Positions 56,040 to 64,000 of a stretch of DNA of 64,000 nt are shown here, in pieces. The notes beneath the pieces are model-generated. The model saw only the letters and a list, made by a program, of their open reading frames with translations, was not told the origin of the DNA and did no database searches. Made by a program: the position numbers and the translations under genes. This stretch comes from Allotamlana fucoidanivorans (GTDB taxonomy: Bacteria > Bacteroidota > Bacteroidia > Flavobacteriales > Flavobacteriaceae), in contig NZ_VDCS01000002.1 in the NCBI RefSeq assembly GCF_006265225.1, forward strand, positions 283,373 through 347,372, in the 5' to 3' direction. Position 1 is the first letter of the stretch, and every line of letters begins with the position of its first letter.

Positions 56040-57062
56040 ATGACTTCAGAAAATATTTATATACTAGGAATTGAGTCATCATGTGATGATACTGCTGCAG
56101 CAGTAATACATAATGGTAAAATTTTAAGCAACGTAGTAGCCAATCAAACCATACATGAAGCATATGGCGGTGTGGTGCCCGAGCTAGCCTCTAGAGCACA
56201 CCAACAAAATATTGTACCTGTAGTGCACGAGGCATTAAAAAAAGCAAATGTTATCAAAGACCAACTGCATGCTATTGCATTTACACGAGGCCCAGGTTTA
56301 ATGGGTAGTTTATTAGTGGGTACCTCTTTTGCTAAGTCTTTAGCTTTAGGACTAAACATTCCTTTAATTGATGTAAACCACATGCAAGGCCATATTTTAG
56401 CCCATTTTATTGAAGAAGAAGGTTTTAACAAACCGCCTTTCCCGTTTCTTGCTATGACCATTTCTGGAGGCCATACGCAGATTGTGCAAGTGAATGATTA
56501 TTTTCACATGACCGTGATTGGAGAAACCATTGATGATGCCGTTGGGGAAGCCTTTGACAAAAGTGGTAAAATTCTAGGGTTAGGGTATCCTGCTGGCCCC
56601 GAAATAGATAAACGTGCCAAACTTGGCAACCCCAAAGCGTTTAAATTTACAAAACCTAAAGTAGAGGGTTTAAATTTTAGTTTCTCAGGGTTAAAAACAG
56701 CTGTTTTATATTTTATTCAAAAAGAAGTAAAAGCAAACCCCAATTTTGTAGAAGAAAACCTCAATGATATTTGTGCTTCTATTCAACATACTATTATTGG
56801 TATTTTAATTGACAAATTAAAGCGTGCTTCAAAAGAAACAGGTATTACGCATATTGCAATAGGTGGTGGTGTTTCGGCTAATTCAGGAATCAGACAAGCC
56901 TTAAAAGATGGCGAAAGCAAGTTTGGCTGGACTACCTATATACCAAAATTTGAATTTACCACAGATAATGCTGCCATGATAGCCATCACAGGCTATTTAA
57001 AGTTCCTTGAAGGTGATTTTGCACAATCAAATATTGCGGCTTCGGCCCGCTTAAAAATCTAA
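56040..57062 (+). CDS. tsaD: tRNA N6-adenosine threonylcarbamoyltransferase TsaD
   Basis: 340 residues. Motifs: LGIESSCDDTAAAVI at the N-terminus; GGVVPELASRAHQQNI; the metal-binding VNHMQGHILAHF (HxxxH); ISGGHTQIV; IDDAVGEAFDKSGKILGLGYPAGPEIDK; and IAIGGGVSANSGIR. This enzyme transfers threonylcarbamoyl to A37 of tRNAs that read ANN codons, working with TsaB, TsaC and TsaE, which are not in the window. It lies first in a cluster rich in RNA-modification genes. Confidence 0.97.
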   Translation: MTSENIYILGIESSCDDTAAAVIHNGKILSNVVANQTIHEAYGGVVPELASRAHQQNIVPVVHEALKKANVIKDQLHAIAFTRGPGLMGSLLVGTSFAKSLALGLNIPLIDVNHMQGHILAHFIEEEGFNKPPFPFLAMTISGGHTQIVQVNDYFHMTVIGETIDDAVGEAFDKSGKILGLGYPAGPEIDKRAKLGNPKAFKFTKPKVEGLNFSFSGLKTAVLYFIQKEVKANPNFVEENLNDICASIQHTIIGILIDKLKRASKETGITHIAIGGGVSANSGIRQALKDGESKFGWTTYIPKFEFTTDNAAMIAITGYLKFLEGDFAQSNIAASARLKI

Positions 57063-57174
57063 AAATAAGCGAGTTTTAAAGTTATAAACAGTACACTTTT
57101 GAAAACTTATTCATGCTTAGATAACATAGTAACCCGATACGTTTAAATTTGAAAACGAATTTAAAACCTACACT

Positions 57175-57807
57175 ATGTTAAAACAACTACCTACCCTATT
57201 ATTTTTAGGCATAGCAACGTCATGCTTTACCCAAACCTCAACCGAAGACGCATTAAATTTAATTCATTCAGAAGAACAAGCTAAAAGCTATTTAACCCAA
57301 AAGCCTTCTAAACAGAATAAATTAATTACTTTTAATGAGGAAAAACATAAAACCATTTTAGCCAAAGAATTATTTAAAACCAGTATTGGTATTACTAAAA
57401 TTTTTGACCATGAGTTTGAAACAATATTTTACAAAGTGATGACCAAATCAAGAAAAACGTATTACCGTGGTGCCATAATTCATCTGAATGGGGAAAATTT
57501 AGAGTATGCTGCTATTGAAGCTTTACAAAAAACAATAATGGATAAATACAAAAATGGGGCTTCTTTTGATTTTTTGGCCAAACAATATTCTATAGATAAC
57601 CATGCTAACAAAGGTGGAGATTTAGGATGGTTTTTATCTGGTGACAAACACGTACAGCTAGAAACTAGTATTATTGAGCATGATTTAGGTGATATTTTCG
57701 CCCTAAACATTGAACATTCAAACGATTATTATGTCGTTTTAAAAACACATGAACCGAAAGAAATTTCAGAAATAGAAGTTTTAAAAATAGTTGAACAAAA
57801 ATATTAA
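57175..57807 (+). CDS. Exported parvulin-type peptidyl-prolyl isomerase
   Basis: 210 residues with a signal peptide (to about 20, TSCFTQ). The C-terminal ~110 residues carry a PpiC/parvulin-type fold: FDFLAKQYSIDNHANKGGDLGWFLSGD near 135-160 and a late HDLGDIFALNIEHSNDYYVVLKTHE. It may assist folding of envelope proteins in the periplasm. It overlaps rsmE by one base (TAATG), so the two are translationally coupled, an odd pairing of an exported chaperone with an rRNA methyltransferase that recurs in flavobacteria as I recall. Confidence 0.87.
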   Translation: MLKQLPTLLFLGIATSCFTQTSTEDALNLIHSEEQAKSYLTQKPSKQNKLITFNEEKHKTILAKELFKTSIGITKIFDHEFETIFYKVMTKSRKTYYRGAIIHLNGENLEYAAIEALQKTIMDKYKNGASFDFLAKQYSIDNHANKGGDLGWFLSGDKHVQLETSIIEHDLGDIFALNIEHSNDYYVVLKTHEPKEISEIEVLKIVEQKY

Positions 57808-58511
57808 TGCAGCTTTTTTATAATCCAGAAATAACTCAAGACACCAGTCAATTTACTTTTCCAAAAGAAGAAAGTAAACATATAATTAAAGTTTTAAGAA
57901 AAAAAACAGGTGATACCGTAAACATCACAAATGGTGATGGCTGGTTATTTACGGCTGAAATTGTTGTTCCCAACATTAATAAATGTACCGCAAAGATTAT
58001 TGAATGTACCCTTCAACCTAACCATCATTATCATTTACATTTGGCTGTAGCACCAACCAAACTGAACGATAGGTATGAATGGTTTTTAGAGAAAGCAACA
58101 GAAATAGGTGTTGATAGCATTACCCCTATTATTTGTGATCATAGTGAAAGAAAAGTGGTAAAATTAGACAGATTTCATCGTATCATACAATCGGCTATGA
58201 AACAATCTTTAAACTGCTATTTACCAAAGCTTAATGAAGCTATCACAGTTAAGAGTTTTATAAGTAAGCATACTTCAGAGTACCAATTCATAGCTCATTG
58301 CGAAGACACCAATAAAACATCATTAAAAGAAGCTCTAAAACCTAATACCAACGTTACCATTTTAATAGGGCCGGAAGGCGATTTTTCATCTGAAGAAATT
58401 GATTTAGCCATTCAAAATAATTTCATACCTGTTTCATTGGGGCATACAAGACTAAGAACAGAAACTGCTGCTATAGTGGCATGCCATACCGTAGCACTTT
58501 CAAATGAATAA
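57807..58511 (+). CDS. rsmE: 16S rRNA (uracil(1498)-N(3))-methyltransferase RsmE
   Basis: 234 residues with the RsmE order: N-terminal PUA-like domain (EESKHIIKVLRKKTGDTVNITNGDGWLFTA), then a SPOUT methyltransferase with ATEIGVDSITPIICDHSERK, ILIGPEGDFSSEEIDLAI and the SAM-binding knot SLGHTRLRTETAAIVA. It methylates U1498 of 16S rRNA. It starts inside the stop codon of the preceding isomerase gene and ends next to a DUF4159 gene on the same strand. Confidence 0.96.
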   Translation: MQLFYNPEITQDTSQFTFPKEESKHIIKVLRKKTGDTVNITNGDGWLFTAEIVVPNINKCTAKIIECTLQPNHHYHLHLAVAPTKLNDRYEWFLEKATEIGVDSITPIICDHSERKVVKLDRFHRIIQSAMKQSLNCYLPKLNEAITVKSFISKHTSEYQFIAHCEDTNKTSLKEALKPNTNVTILIGPEGDFSSEEIDLAIQNNFIPVSLGHTRLRTETAAIVACHTVALSNE

Positions 58512-58512
58512 T

Positions 58513-59157
58513 ATGAGAACATTAATCACATGCTTTGCAATTATACTGTGTGTTTTTCAAATGAACAGTCAGGAATTGGCTGTTTTAAAATATAAAGGTG
58601 GTGGCGATTGGTATGGCAATCCAACCGCTCTGCCAAACCTCATAAGATTTTGTAATACCAATATAAATACAAGATTGCAACCAAAACCTCAAACCGTTGA
58701 AACTGGAAGTCCAGATATTTTTCAATATCCATTTATTCACATGACTGGTCATGGCAACGTTTTTTTTAGTGACGATGATGCTGAAAACCTAAGAAACCAC
58801 CTTATTTCAGGAGGTTTTTTACATATTGATGACAATTACGGCATGCAACCCTACATAGTTGAAGAACTGAAAAAAGTGTTTCCTAACCAAGATTTGGTTG
58901 AAATTCCTTCCACTCATGATATTTATAACAACGCTTACCCATTCCCAAATGGATTACCTAAAATTCATGAACATGACGGAAAACGTCCGCAAGCTTTTGG
59001 TTTATTTTTTGAAGACCGCTTGGTTCTACTTTTTACTTTTGAAAGTGATTTAGGAGATGGCTGGGAAGATCCCGAAATTCATAATGACCCTGAAGATGTT
59101 AGAGAACAAGCTTTAAAAATGGGTGCTAATATAATCAAGTATGTGTTTGAACATTAG
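58513..59157 (+). CDS. DUF4159 exported protein
   Basis: About 214 residues from ATG 58513; an ATG at 58504 overlaps rsmE and would add three residues. A signal peptide ends near MNSQE (about 20). The whole mature part is DUF4159: LKYKGGGDWYGNPTALPNLIRF, YPFIHMTGHGNVFFSDDDAENLR, GGFLHIDDNYGMQPYIVEELKKVFP, and EDPEIHNDPEDVREQALKMG. The fold resembles glutamine-amidotransferase-like (ThuA-type) domains used in envelope or gliding-related proteins, but its role is unknown. Third gene in the ppi-rsmE-DUF4159 run. Confidence 0.92.
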   Translation: MRTLITCFAIILCVFQMNSQELAVLKYKGGGDWYGNPTALPNLIRFCNTNINTRLQPKPQTVETGSPDIFQYPFIHMTGHGNVFFSDDDAENLRNHLISGGFLHIDDNYGMQPYIVEELKKVFPNQDLVEIPSTHDIYNNAYPFPNGLPKIHEHDGKRPQAFGLFFEDRLVLLFTFESDLGDGWEDPEIHNDPEDVREQALKMGANIIKYVFEH

Positions 59158-59246
59158 TTTTTTTAATATGATAAATTTTATTTTAGTACAACTTAAAGCC
59201 TTACCTACCTATTCTTTCTGAGCAATTTACACAGTTCCTAATTTCA

Positions 59247-59759
59247 ATGCAACGCACTCATTACAACACCACGTTTCTCAAAAAAAAATTTCCCATTGTA
59301 TTAATTTGTGATAACGTAACCCATGCTCCTAACATTGGAAGTCTGTTTAGAACAGCCGATGCTTTTGGTGTAGAAAAAATGATTCTTTGCGGTCAAGATA
59401 TTACACTAGGCAGAAAAATAAAAAAAACCGCAAGAGCAACAGAAAAAGCGGTTATGCATGATATCAATAATTCAGCTTACAATGTTTTACAAACACTAAA
59501 AGAGCAGAATTACCAAATTATAGCTCTTGAAATCACAAACCGAAGTACTGCTATTCATACTTTTTCATTTTCAAAAGAAACCCCTATTGCTCTTGTTATT
59601 GGTGATGAAAACTATGGTATTTCAGAATCCATTTTAAATAGCGCCGACCATGTTTTACACATTGATATGTTTGGACAAAACAGTAGTATGAATGTGGTGC
59701 AAGCAACTAACATAGCACTCTATGAAATAACAAAACAACTCAGAACAGAGCAGAAATAG
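59247..59759 (+). CDS. SpoU/TrmH-family RNA 2'-O-methyltransferase
   Basis: 170 residues, a single SPOUT domain without an N-terminal substrate domain. Motif 1 is VTHAPNIGSLFRTADAFGVEK, motif 2 ALVIGDENYGISESIL and motif 3 SMNVVQATNIALYE; together they bind SAM in a deep knot. Short SpoU proteins of this kind methylate ribose in tRNA or 23S rRNA; the target base cannot be told from sequence. A separate SpoU protein of the same size class occurs at 62118. Confidence 0.92.
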   Translation: MQRTHYNTTFLKKKFPIVLICDNVTHAPNIGSLFRTADAFGVEKMILCGQDITLGRKIKKTARATEKAVMHDINNSAYNVLQTLKEQNYQIIALEITNRSTAIHTFSFSKETPIALVIGDENYGISESILNSADHVLHIDMFGQNSSMNVVQATNIALYEITKQLRTEQK

Positions 59760-59833
59760 CTTGAGGATATTTTGTTAAAAAGCTTATTTCTTTTCGTTCT
59801 AATTGATTAGATTTACTACATAAAACGCTTCAT

Positions 59834-60922
59834 GTGAATTCAAAAATCATTGCAAACGGTATTTTAAGAGCTATTACCATTATTCTTGGAGTAGCTTTAT
59901 TACTTTTCTTTTTGTATAAAATTCAATCTGTTATTGGCTATATTGCTATTGCAGCCGTTGTATCATTAATAGGTAGACCAATTGTATTTTTCCTTCAACG
60001 CAAACTTAAGTTTAAAAATACTATAGCTGTTGTTTTAACTATGGTACTGCTATTGGGTATCATAATTGGTTTAGTTAGCTTATTTATTCCTCTAATCTTG
60101 AAACAAGGACAGAATTTATCATTACTTAATATTAATCAGCTTCAAGTAAACATAGAGAACCTTTATTCAGAAATTATTACTTATTTTGACTTGCATCATA
60201 TTAACGTACAAGATTCTATAAATACGTCAAATTGGTTTTCAAAAATTGATTTCTCTTTAATCCCCGACTTTTTAAACACTATTATTAGTAGTTTCGGAAA
60301 CTTTAGTATTGCCCTGTTTTCAGTACTTTTTATCTCTTTTTTCTTTTTAAAAGACAGTAAATTACTTGAAGGCATTTTACTAACGTTAGTTCCTGAAAAA
60401 AACGAAGCCAAATGGAAAATATCTAGTGAAAAAATTAAAAACTTACTTTCTCGCTACTTTGTTGGACTCATCTTTCAAATACTAATCCTTTTTGTTATAT
60501 ACACTATAGGGCTTCTTATTATTGATGTAGATAATCCTATTGTCATTGCCTTTTTATGCGCTCTTTTAAATTTAATTCCGTATGTAGGCCCTGTTATTGG
60601 TGCGTTTTTAATGCTTACTTTAACCATGACAAGTCATTTGGGAGAATCATTTAGTCAAATTATAGTACCTAAAACCTTATGGGTATTGCTTGTTTTTATT
60701 ATTGGGCAATTGGTAGATAATTTTTTTAGTCAACCTATTATTTTTTCAAAAAGTGTAAAATCACATCCTTTAGAAATATTTTTGGTGATTTTAATAACTG
60801 GTATTCTTTTTGGCGTTATTGGATTAATTATAGCTATTCCAGCTTATACATCTTTAAAAGTAATTCTAAATACATTTTTATCTGATAATAAGATAGTTAA
60901 AAAATTGACCAAAAACTTATAG
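59834..60922 (+). CDS. AI-2E family (DUF20) membrane transporter
   Basis: 362 residues from GTG 59834. About eight hydrophobic helices are visible, two near the N-terminus and most after residue 150, with the family-typical ALLNLIPYVGPVIGAFLMLTLTM near 245 and VDNFFSQPIIFSKSVKSHPLEIFLVILITG near 300. The family includes TqsA and sodium-proton antiporters; the substrate here is unknown. It lies 9 bp before the methyltransferase gene at 60931 on the same strand. Confidence 0.92.
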   Translation: MNSKIIANGILRAITIILGVALLLFFLYKIQSVIGYIAIAAVVSLIGRPIVFFLQRKLKFKNTIAVVLTMVLLLGIIIGLVSLFIPLILKQGQNLSLLNINQLQVNIENLYSEIITYFDLHHINVQDSINTSNWFSKIDFSLIPDFLNTIISSFGNFSIALFSVLFISFFFLKDSKLLEGILLTLVPEKNEAKWKISSEKIKNLLSRYFVGLIFQILILFVIYTIGLLIIDVDNPIVIAFLCALLNLIPYVGPVIGAFLMLTLTMTSHLGESFSQIIVPKTLWVLLVFIIGQLVDNFFSQPIIFSKSVKSHPLEIFLVILITGILFGVIGLIIAIPAYTSLKVILNTFLSDNKIVKKLTKNL

Positions 60923-60930
60923 TTTAAATT

Positions 60931-62112
60931 TTGAATTCTGATCTTTTAACTTCCGACATTCAAGATTTTATATCGAAACATTTAGATGCCAGCATGTCTA
61001 AATTAGTTTTAAAGGGTACTCCTTTTAATATTAATACCAAGGTTATCGTTGAACAAATTGAAGCTAAAAACCGATGCCGAACAAAACTGCCTACATGGTT
61101 TAACACACCAAACATTTATTACCCTAATAAACTAAATATTGAGCAAACGTCTTCTGAAATTACCGCTGAATATAAATCAAATTTAATATCTGGTAGAACA
61201 ATCATAGATTTAACAGGTGGTTTTGGGGTAGACTGCTTTTATTTTTCAAAGAAGTTTGAAGAAGTAACACATTGCGACATCAATGAAAGTCTATCAAAAA
61301 TTGTAGCATACAATTACCAACAGCTTTTAGTAAACAATATTGGAACGGTCAACATTGATGGTATTGAATATTTAAAATCAAATAAAAAAAAATTCGATTG
61401 GATTTATATAGACCCTTCAAGGCGTCATGATAGAAAAGGAAAGGTATTCTTTTTAAATGATTGTTTACCCAATGTTCCTAAGCATTTAAACATGCTTTTT
61501 GAATATACGCAAAACATTATGGTAAAAACATCGCCCCTACTAGATATAATGGCTGGCACCAATGAATTAAAGCAGGTAAAAACCATACATGTAGTTGCGG
61601 TAAATAATGAGGTTAAAGAGTTGTTGTGGATTTTAGAAAAGGACTATAAAGGTGATATCACTCTTGAAACTATCAATATTTCAAAAGTCAAAACAGAACA
61701 ATTTACAACTACCTTTAAAACAGAACAAGCTGCAATAGTAGACTATAATAAACCACTTAACTATTTATATGAGCCCAATGCAGCTATTTTAAAAGCAGGT
61801 GCTTTCAAGTCTATAGCCGAGAAATTACCTGTTTCAAAACTTGAAAAACATTCGCACTTATATACTAGCAATAGCTTGGTTGATTTTCCAGGCAGACAAT
61901 TTAAAATAGAAAAGATTGTTCCATATAATAAAAAGGCATTAAAAAAGTTGAACATAAGCAGAGCAAATGTAACAACTAGAAATTTCCCAGAAAATGTTCA
62001 ACACATAAGGAAAAAACTAAATATAAAAGACGGTGGAGACAACTACCTGTTTTTCACAACCCTCATAGATGGTGAAAAAACTGTACTTTTAACAAAAAAA
62101 GTAAACACTTAA
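60931..62112 (+). CDS. Class I SAM methyltransferase with THUMP-like domain
   Basis: 393 residues from TTG 60931. The Rossmann methyltransferase occupies about 85-230: motif I IDLTGGFGVDCFYFSKKF, then HCDINESLSKIVAYNYQQL, and a catalytic-region YIDPSRRHDRKG. The C-terminal ~150 residues (AAILKAGAFKSIAEKLPVSKL, NISRANVTTRNFPE) match the THUMP-like domain of this family. The DPSRR motif and the cluster suggest modification of RNA, but the target is not known. It ends 5 bp before a convergent SpoU gene. Confidence 0.88.
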   Translation: MNSDLLTSDIQDFISKHLDASMSKLVLKGTPFNINTKVIVEQIEAKNRCRTKLPTWFNTPNIYYPNKLNIEQTSSEITAEYKSNLISGRTIIDLTGGFGVDCFYFSKKFEEVTHCDINESLSKIVAYNYQQLLVNNIGTVNIDGIEYLKSNKKKFDWIYIDPSRRHDRKGKVFFLNDCLPNVPKHLNMLFEYTQNIMVKTSPLLDIMAGTNELKQVKTIHVVAVNNEVKELLWILEKDYKGDITLETINISKVKTEQFTTTFKTEQAAIVDYNKPLNYLYEPNAAILKAGAFKSIAEKLPVSKLEKHSHLYTSNSLVDFPGRQFKIEKIVPYNKKALKKLNISRANVTTRNFPENVQHIRKKLNIKDGGDNYLFFTTLIDGEKTVLLTKKVNT

Positions 62113-62117
62113 ATAAG

Positions 62118-62576
62118 CTAAGATCTTGGTTTGTCAATACCGCGATCATACATCACAATACTGCCTGCTACCGATACATTTAAGCTTAATTCAGATTTAA
62201 ATTTTACTAAAAAATGAGATTTCTCTATGGCTAGTTTTGACAATCCATGATCCTCTGCCCCTAGCAAATATACGCAACGTCTGGGATGATGAAAGGTTTC
62301 TAAAGATTCTGCCTTGTCTGTAAGTTCTACGCCTACTAATCGAGTTCCTTTTGGTAAGTTACTAAAAAACGCTTCAAAAGTGTCATAATGATAATAAGGC
62401 ATCGATTTTACAGCATTATGTGTATCACAAGCCTGGTTAGCATAGCGGTTTCCAATGGTAAAAATAAAGCTTGCGCCTAAATTTTGAGCAGATCGCCATA
62501 ACACACCTAAATTTTCAGGCGTTTTTCCATTTTGAATACCTATTCCAAAAAACTCATTTACGAAGTTGTCATTCAT
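62118..62576 (-). CDS. Second SpoU/TrmH-family RNA methyltransferase
   Basis: 152 residues, one SPOUT domain. Motif 1: KTPENLGVLWRSAQNLGASFIFTIG; motif 2: VYLLGAEDHGLSKLAIEKS; motif 3: SLNVSVAGSIVMYDR, where the family usually has SLNVSxAxGIxLYE; the Gly-Ser and the closing Arg are a variant. Target RNA is unknown. It is convergent with the THUMP-like methyltransferase gene. It differs clearly from the SpoU protein at 59247, so the two are not recent duplicates. Confidence 0.9.
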   Translation of the reverse strand: MNDNFVNEFFGIGIQNGKTPENLGVLWRSAQNLGASFIFTIGNRYANQACDTHNAVKSMPYYHYDTFEAFFSNLPKGTRLVGVELTDKAESLETFHHPRRCVYLLGAEDHGLSKLAIEKSHFLVKFKSELSLNVSVAGSIVMYDRGIDKPRS

Positions 62577-62754
62577 GCCACAAAAATATCAAAGATTTAA
62601 AAACAAAAAAGTCTTTAGCAAGTAAGTTGTAAAAACCATTTTAAATCGTGCTTTATGAACTCTAAATTTCATCAAGGCAGTATTAATTTCCATATATTGA
62701 TCGACATTTCGATTGATACACCAGCATTGATTAATTACATGAACAAAAACAAAC

Positions 62755-63750
62755 TTATAAAGACGTTCTTATTATCAGGCTGGTAGGTATAATTAATTGT
62801 ACAGGGTTATCGTTAACAATAAATTCAGCAGCTTTTTTACCTAACTCTTCAAAATCTGTCGAGATAACAGAAATACCTTTATTTATAAATTCTTTCATAG
62901 GCGTTTCGTTATAGGATAAGTACCCAACCTCTTCACCTAGCTCATATTGTTTTTCTCTACATTGCTTTAAAAAAGTACTCAATATGCGTTCACTAACACT
63001 TATATAGGCATTGCCTTTTTGTACATTAAACTGTTTCGGATCAGTAATAATTTTATAGCTAAAACTAAAATCTGCACAAAACTTTTCAAAAAAAACAACC
63101 GATTCTCTCGGATGATATGTATAGCTTGGGTAAACATAAACCAGTTGCTTATACTTTTTAAATAGCGGAACACCTTTTGCCAAACAATCATAAAAAGATT
63201 GTCCGAAATCTTGAAATATATAATTTTGATGCTCTGAAAATTGAACATTTAAATCAATTAACAATAATTGATCATTATTTATAGACGATAAAATTTCGGG
63301 CACCTCTACATGATCCATATTCATAACAAGGTATTTATAGTATTTACCCTTGCTATTATTAATGATGGTTTTAAAATTTTCTAAACTATAATGGTGAAAC
63401 TGTAAATCTACAATAAAGTTTTTTGGTAAATTTTCAATTAATGCATTGTAAATCACTTGCTTATACTCTTTAAAGGTATTTAAAACTAGGAGTACCCGTT
63501 TTATGTTACTTGAAACAAAATATCCTTTATTTGGTATAGATTCAATTACGCCATTATTTTTTAAAATGGTAAATGCCTTAAATACAGTATCTCTTGAAAA
63601 TTTGTATTCTTTACTAAAATCATTAACAGATGGTATCCTCTCGCCAACCTTTAAAATATTATTTGCTATGGAATCATTAATGGCATTAACAACAAGCTGA
63701 TATTTAACTTCGCTACTGTCTTTATTAATCTTTACTTTATTCCAGTTCAT
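62755..63750 (-). CDS. GntR-family regulator with sugar-binding-like C-terminal domain
   Basis: 331 residues. The N-terminal winged helix (about 15-80: LKVGERIPSVNDFSKEYKFSRDTVFKAFTILKNNGVIESIPNKGYFVSS) is a GntR-type DNA-binding domain. The rest (about 85-331) looks like a periplasmic-binding-protein (LacI-type) fold used as a ligand sensor, with ending VNDNPVQLIIPTSLIIRTSL. In Bacteroidota this combination regulates sugar catabolic genes. The partner operon is not obvious: an IS3-type element lies to its right, so the adjacent target genes may have been separated from it. Confidence 0.9.
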   Translation of the reverse strand: MNWNKVKINKDSSEVKYQLVVNAINDSIANNILKVGERIPSVNDFSKEYKFSRDTVFKAFTILKNNGVIESIPNKGYFVSSNIKRVLLVLNTFKEYKQVIYNALIENLPKNFIVDLQFHHYSLENFKTIINNSKGKYYKYLVMNMDHVEVPEILSSINNDQLLLIDLNVQFSEHQNYIFQDFGQSFYDCLAKGVPLFKKYKQLVYVYPSYTYHPRESVVFFEKFCADFSFSYKIITDPKQFNVQKGNAYISVSERILSTFLKQCREKQYELGEEVGYLSYNETPMKEFINKGISVISTDFEELGKKAAEFIVNDNPVQLIIPTSLIIRTSL

Positions 63751-63875
63751 TATATTTTTAAAATTAGGCGACTACAATATAAAATTTTTGAATTGATTAT
63801 AACATCGCAATCTTTCTATTTGTTTCCCTGTCTTAACTGAAGAGAGAATTTAATCTATTAACCTGACCCTAAAAT

Positions 63876-64000
63876 TGACCTCCTCCCGTTAAACCGGACA
63901 ATTTAAAACTAGAGAAAACCGAGCAAATAAATGTGTAACTTTAAACAATTATTTGCATATGAAACGATCAAAATTCACGGAGAGTCAAATCGTATTTGCT
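63876..64000 (+). mobile_element. Left end of an IS3-family insertion sequence (cut by right edge)
   Basis: The sequence from 63876 begins TGACCTCCTCCCGTTAAACC, similar to IS407-group IS3 ends (TGACCTGCCCC...). A transposase start follows at 63959. The right end and the flanking duplication are outside the window, so the exact left tip is provisional. Confidence 0.7.
63959..64000 (+). CDS. IS3-family transposase OrfA, N-terminal fragment
   Basis: Only 14 codons are visible, MKRSKFTESQIVFA. This matches the start of the OrfA helix-turn-helix protein of IS3-family elements (MKRSKFTExQIxxAL). The rest lies beyond the window, so it is unknown whether the element is intact. Confidence 0.8.
   Translation, partial: MKRSKFTESQIVFA

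Overview
The window looks like a marine member of the Flavobacteriaceae (Bacteroidota). Supporting signs are the low GC content, a hybrid two-component system of the Bacteroidota type, several -7 elements of the form TAnnTTTG, weak Shine-Dalgarno sequences, and household genes typical of flavobacteria (bshA, tamB, an LptD-like protein, DUF4159, a fused FAD/Fe-S dehydrogenase). No rRNA, tRNA, CRISPR array or prophage was seen.

Bases 1-25,300 are an accessory region for red-algal galactan (agar/porphyran) use. It holds three GH2 enzymes (one cut by the left edge), a GH117 close to neoagarobiose hydrolases, a second divergent GH117-like lipoprotein, a GH29 enzyme and a complete TRAP transporter (DctP, DctQ, DctM). 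It also holds three regulators of different architecture: a 1418-residue hybrid two-component regulator, a TPR/membrane/HTH protein, and a membrane-anchored winged-helix protein. No SusC/SusD pair, sulfatase or endo-agarase is visible, so the locus probably continues to the left. The operon GH2 > GH117-like > GH29 (minus strand) is divergent from the winged-helix regulator. The 169-bp gap between them carries a cluster of TTAAC-type repeats that looks like an operator.

Bases 25,400-33,200 hold an LpxH-like phosphoesterase, a large FAD/Fe-S dehydrogenase, an MltF-like lytic transglycosylase between two small beta-barrel proteins, and bshA. Bases 33,300-41,150 are a minus-strand run: amidase, MlaD, two Fe-S redox proteins, a small conserved protein and a GH3/beta-lactamase fusion. 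Bases 41,350-55,870 contain LptD-like, RidA, a hybrid kinase whose H-box histidine is tyrosine, GMP reductase, a half-degenerate ABC ATPase, an N-acetylglucosamine-kinase-like protein, the pfkA-gap pair and tamB. Bases 56,000-62,600 are rich in RNA modification genes (tsaD, rsmE, two SpoU-type methyltransferases and a THUMP-like methyltransferase). The right end has a GntR regulator and the first ~125 bp of an IS3-family element.

Inferred flow in the galactan locus: exported GH2, GH29 and GH117-like enzymes trim oligosaccharides outside the cytoplasm; GH117, which lacks a signal peptide, finishes anhydrogalactose-ended disaccharides; and the TRAP system could import an acidic sugar derivative. 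Substrates and regulation are inferences from families and layout. Nothing here was tested by database search.
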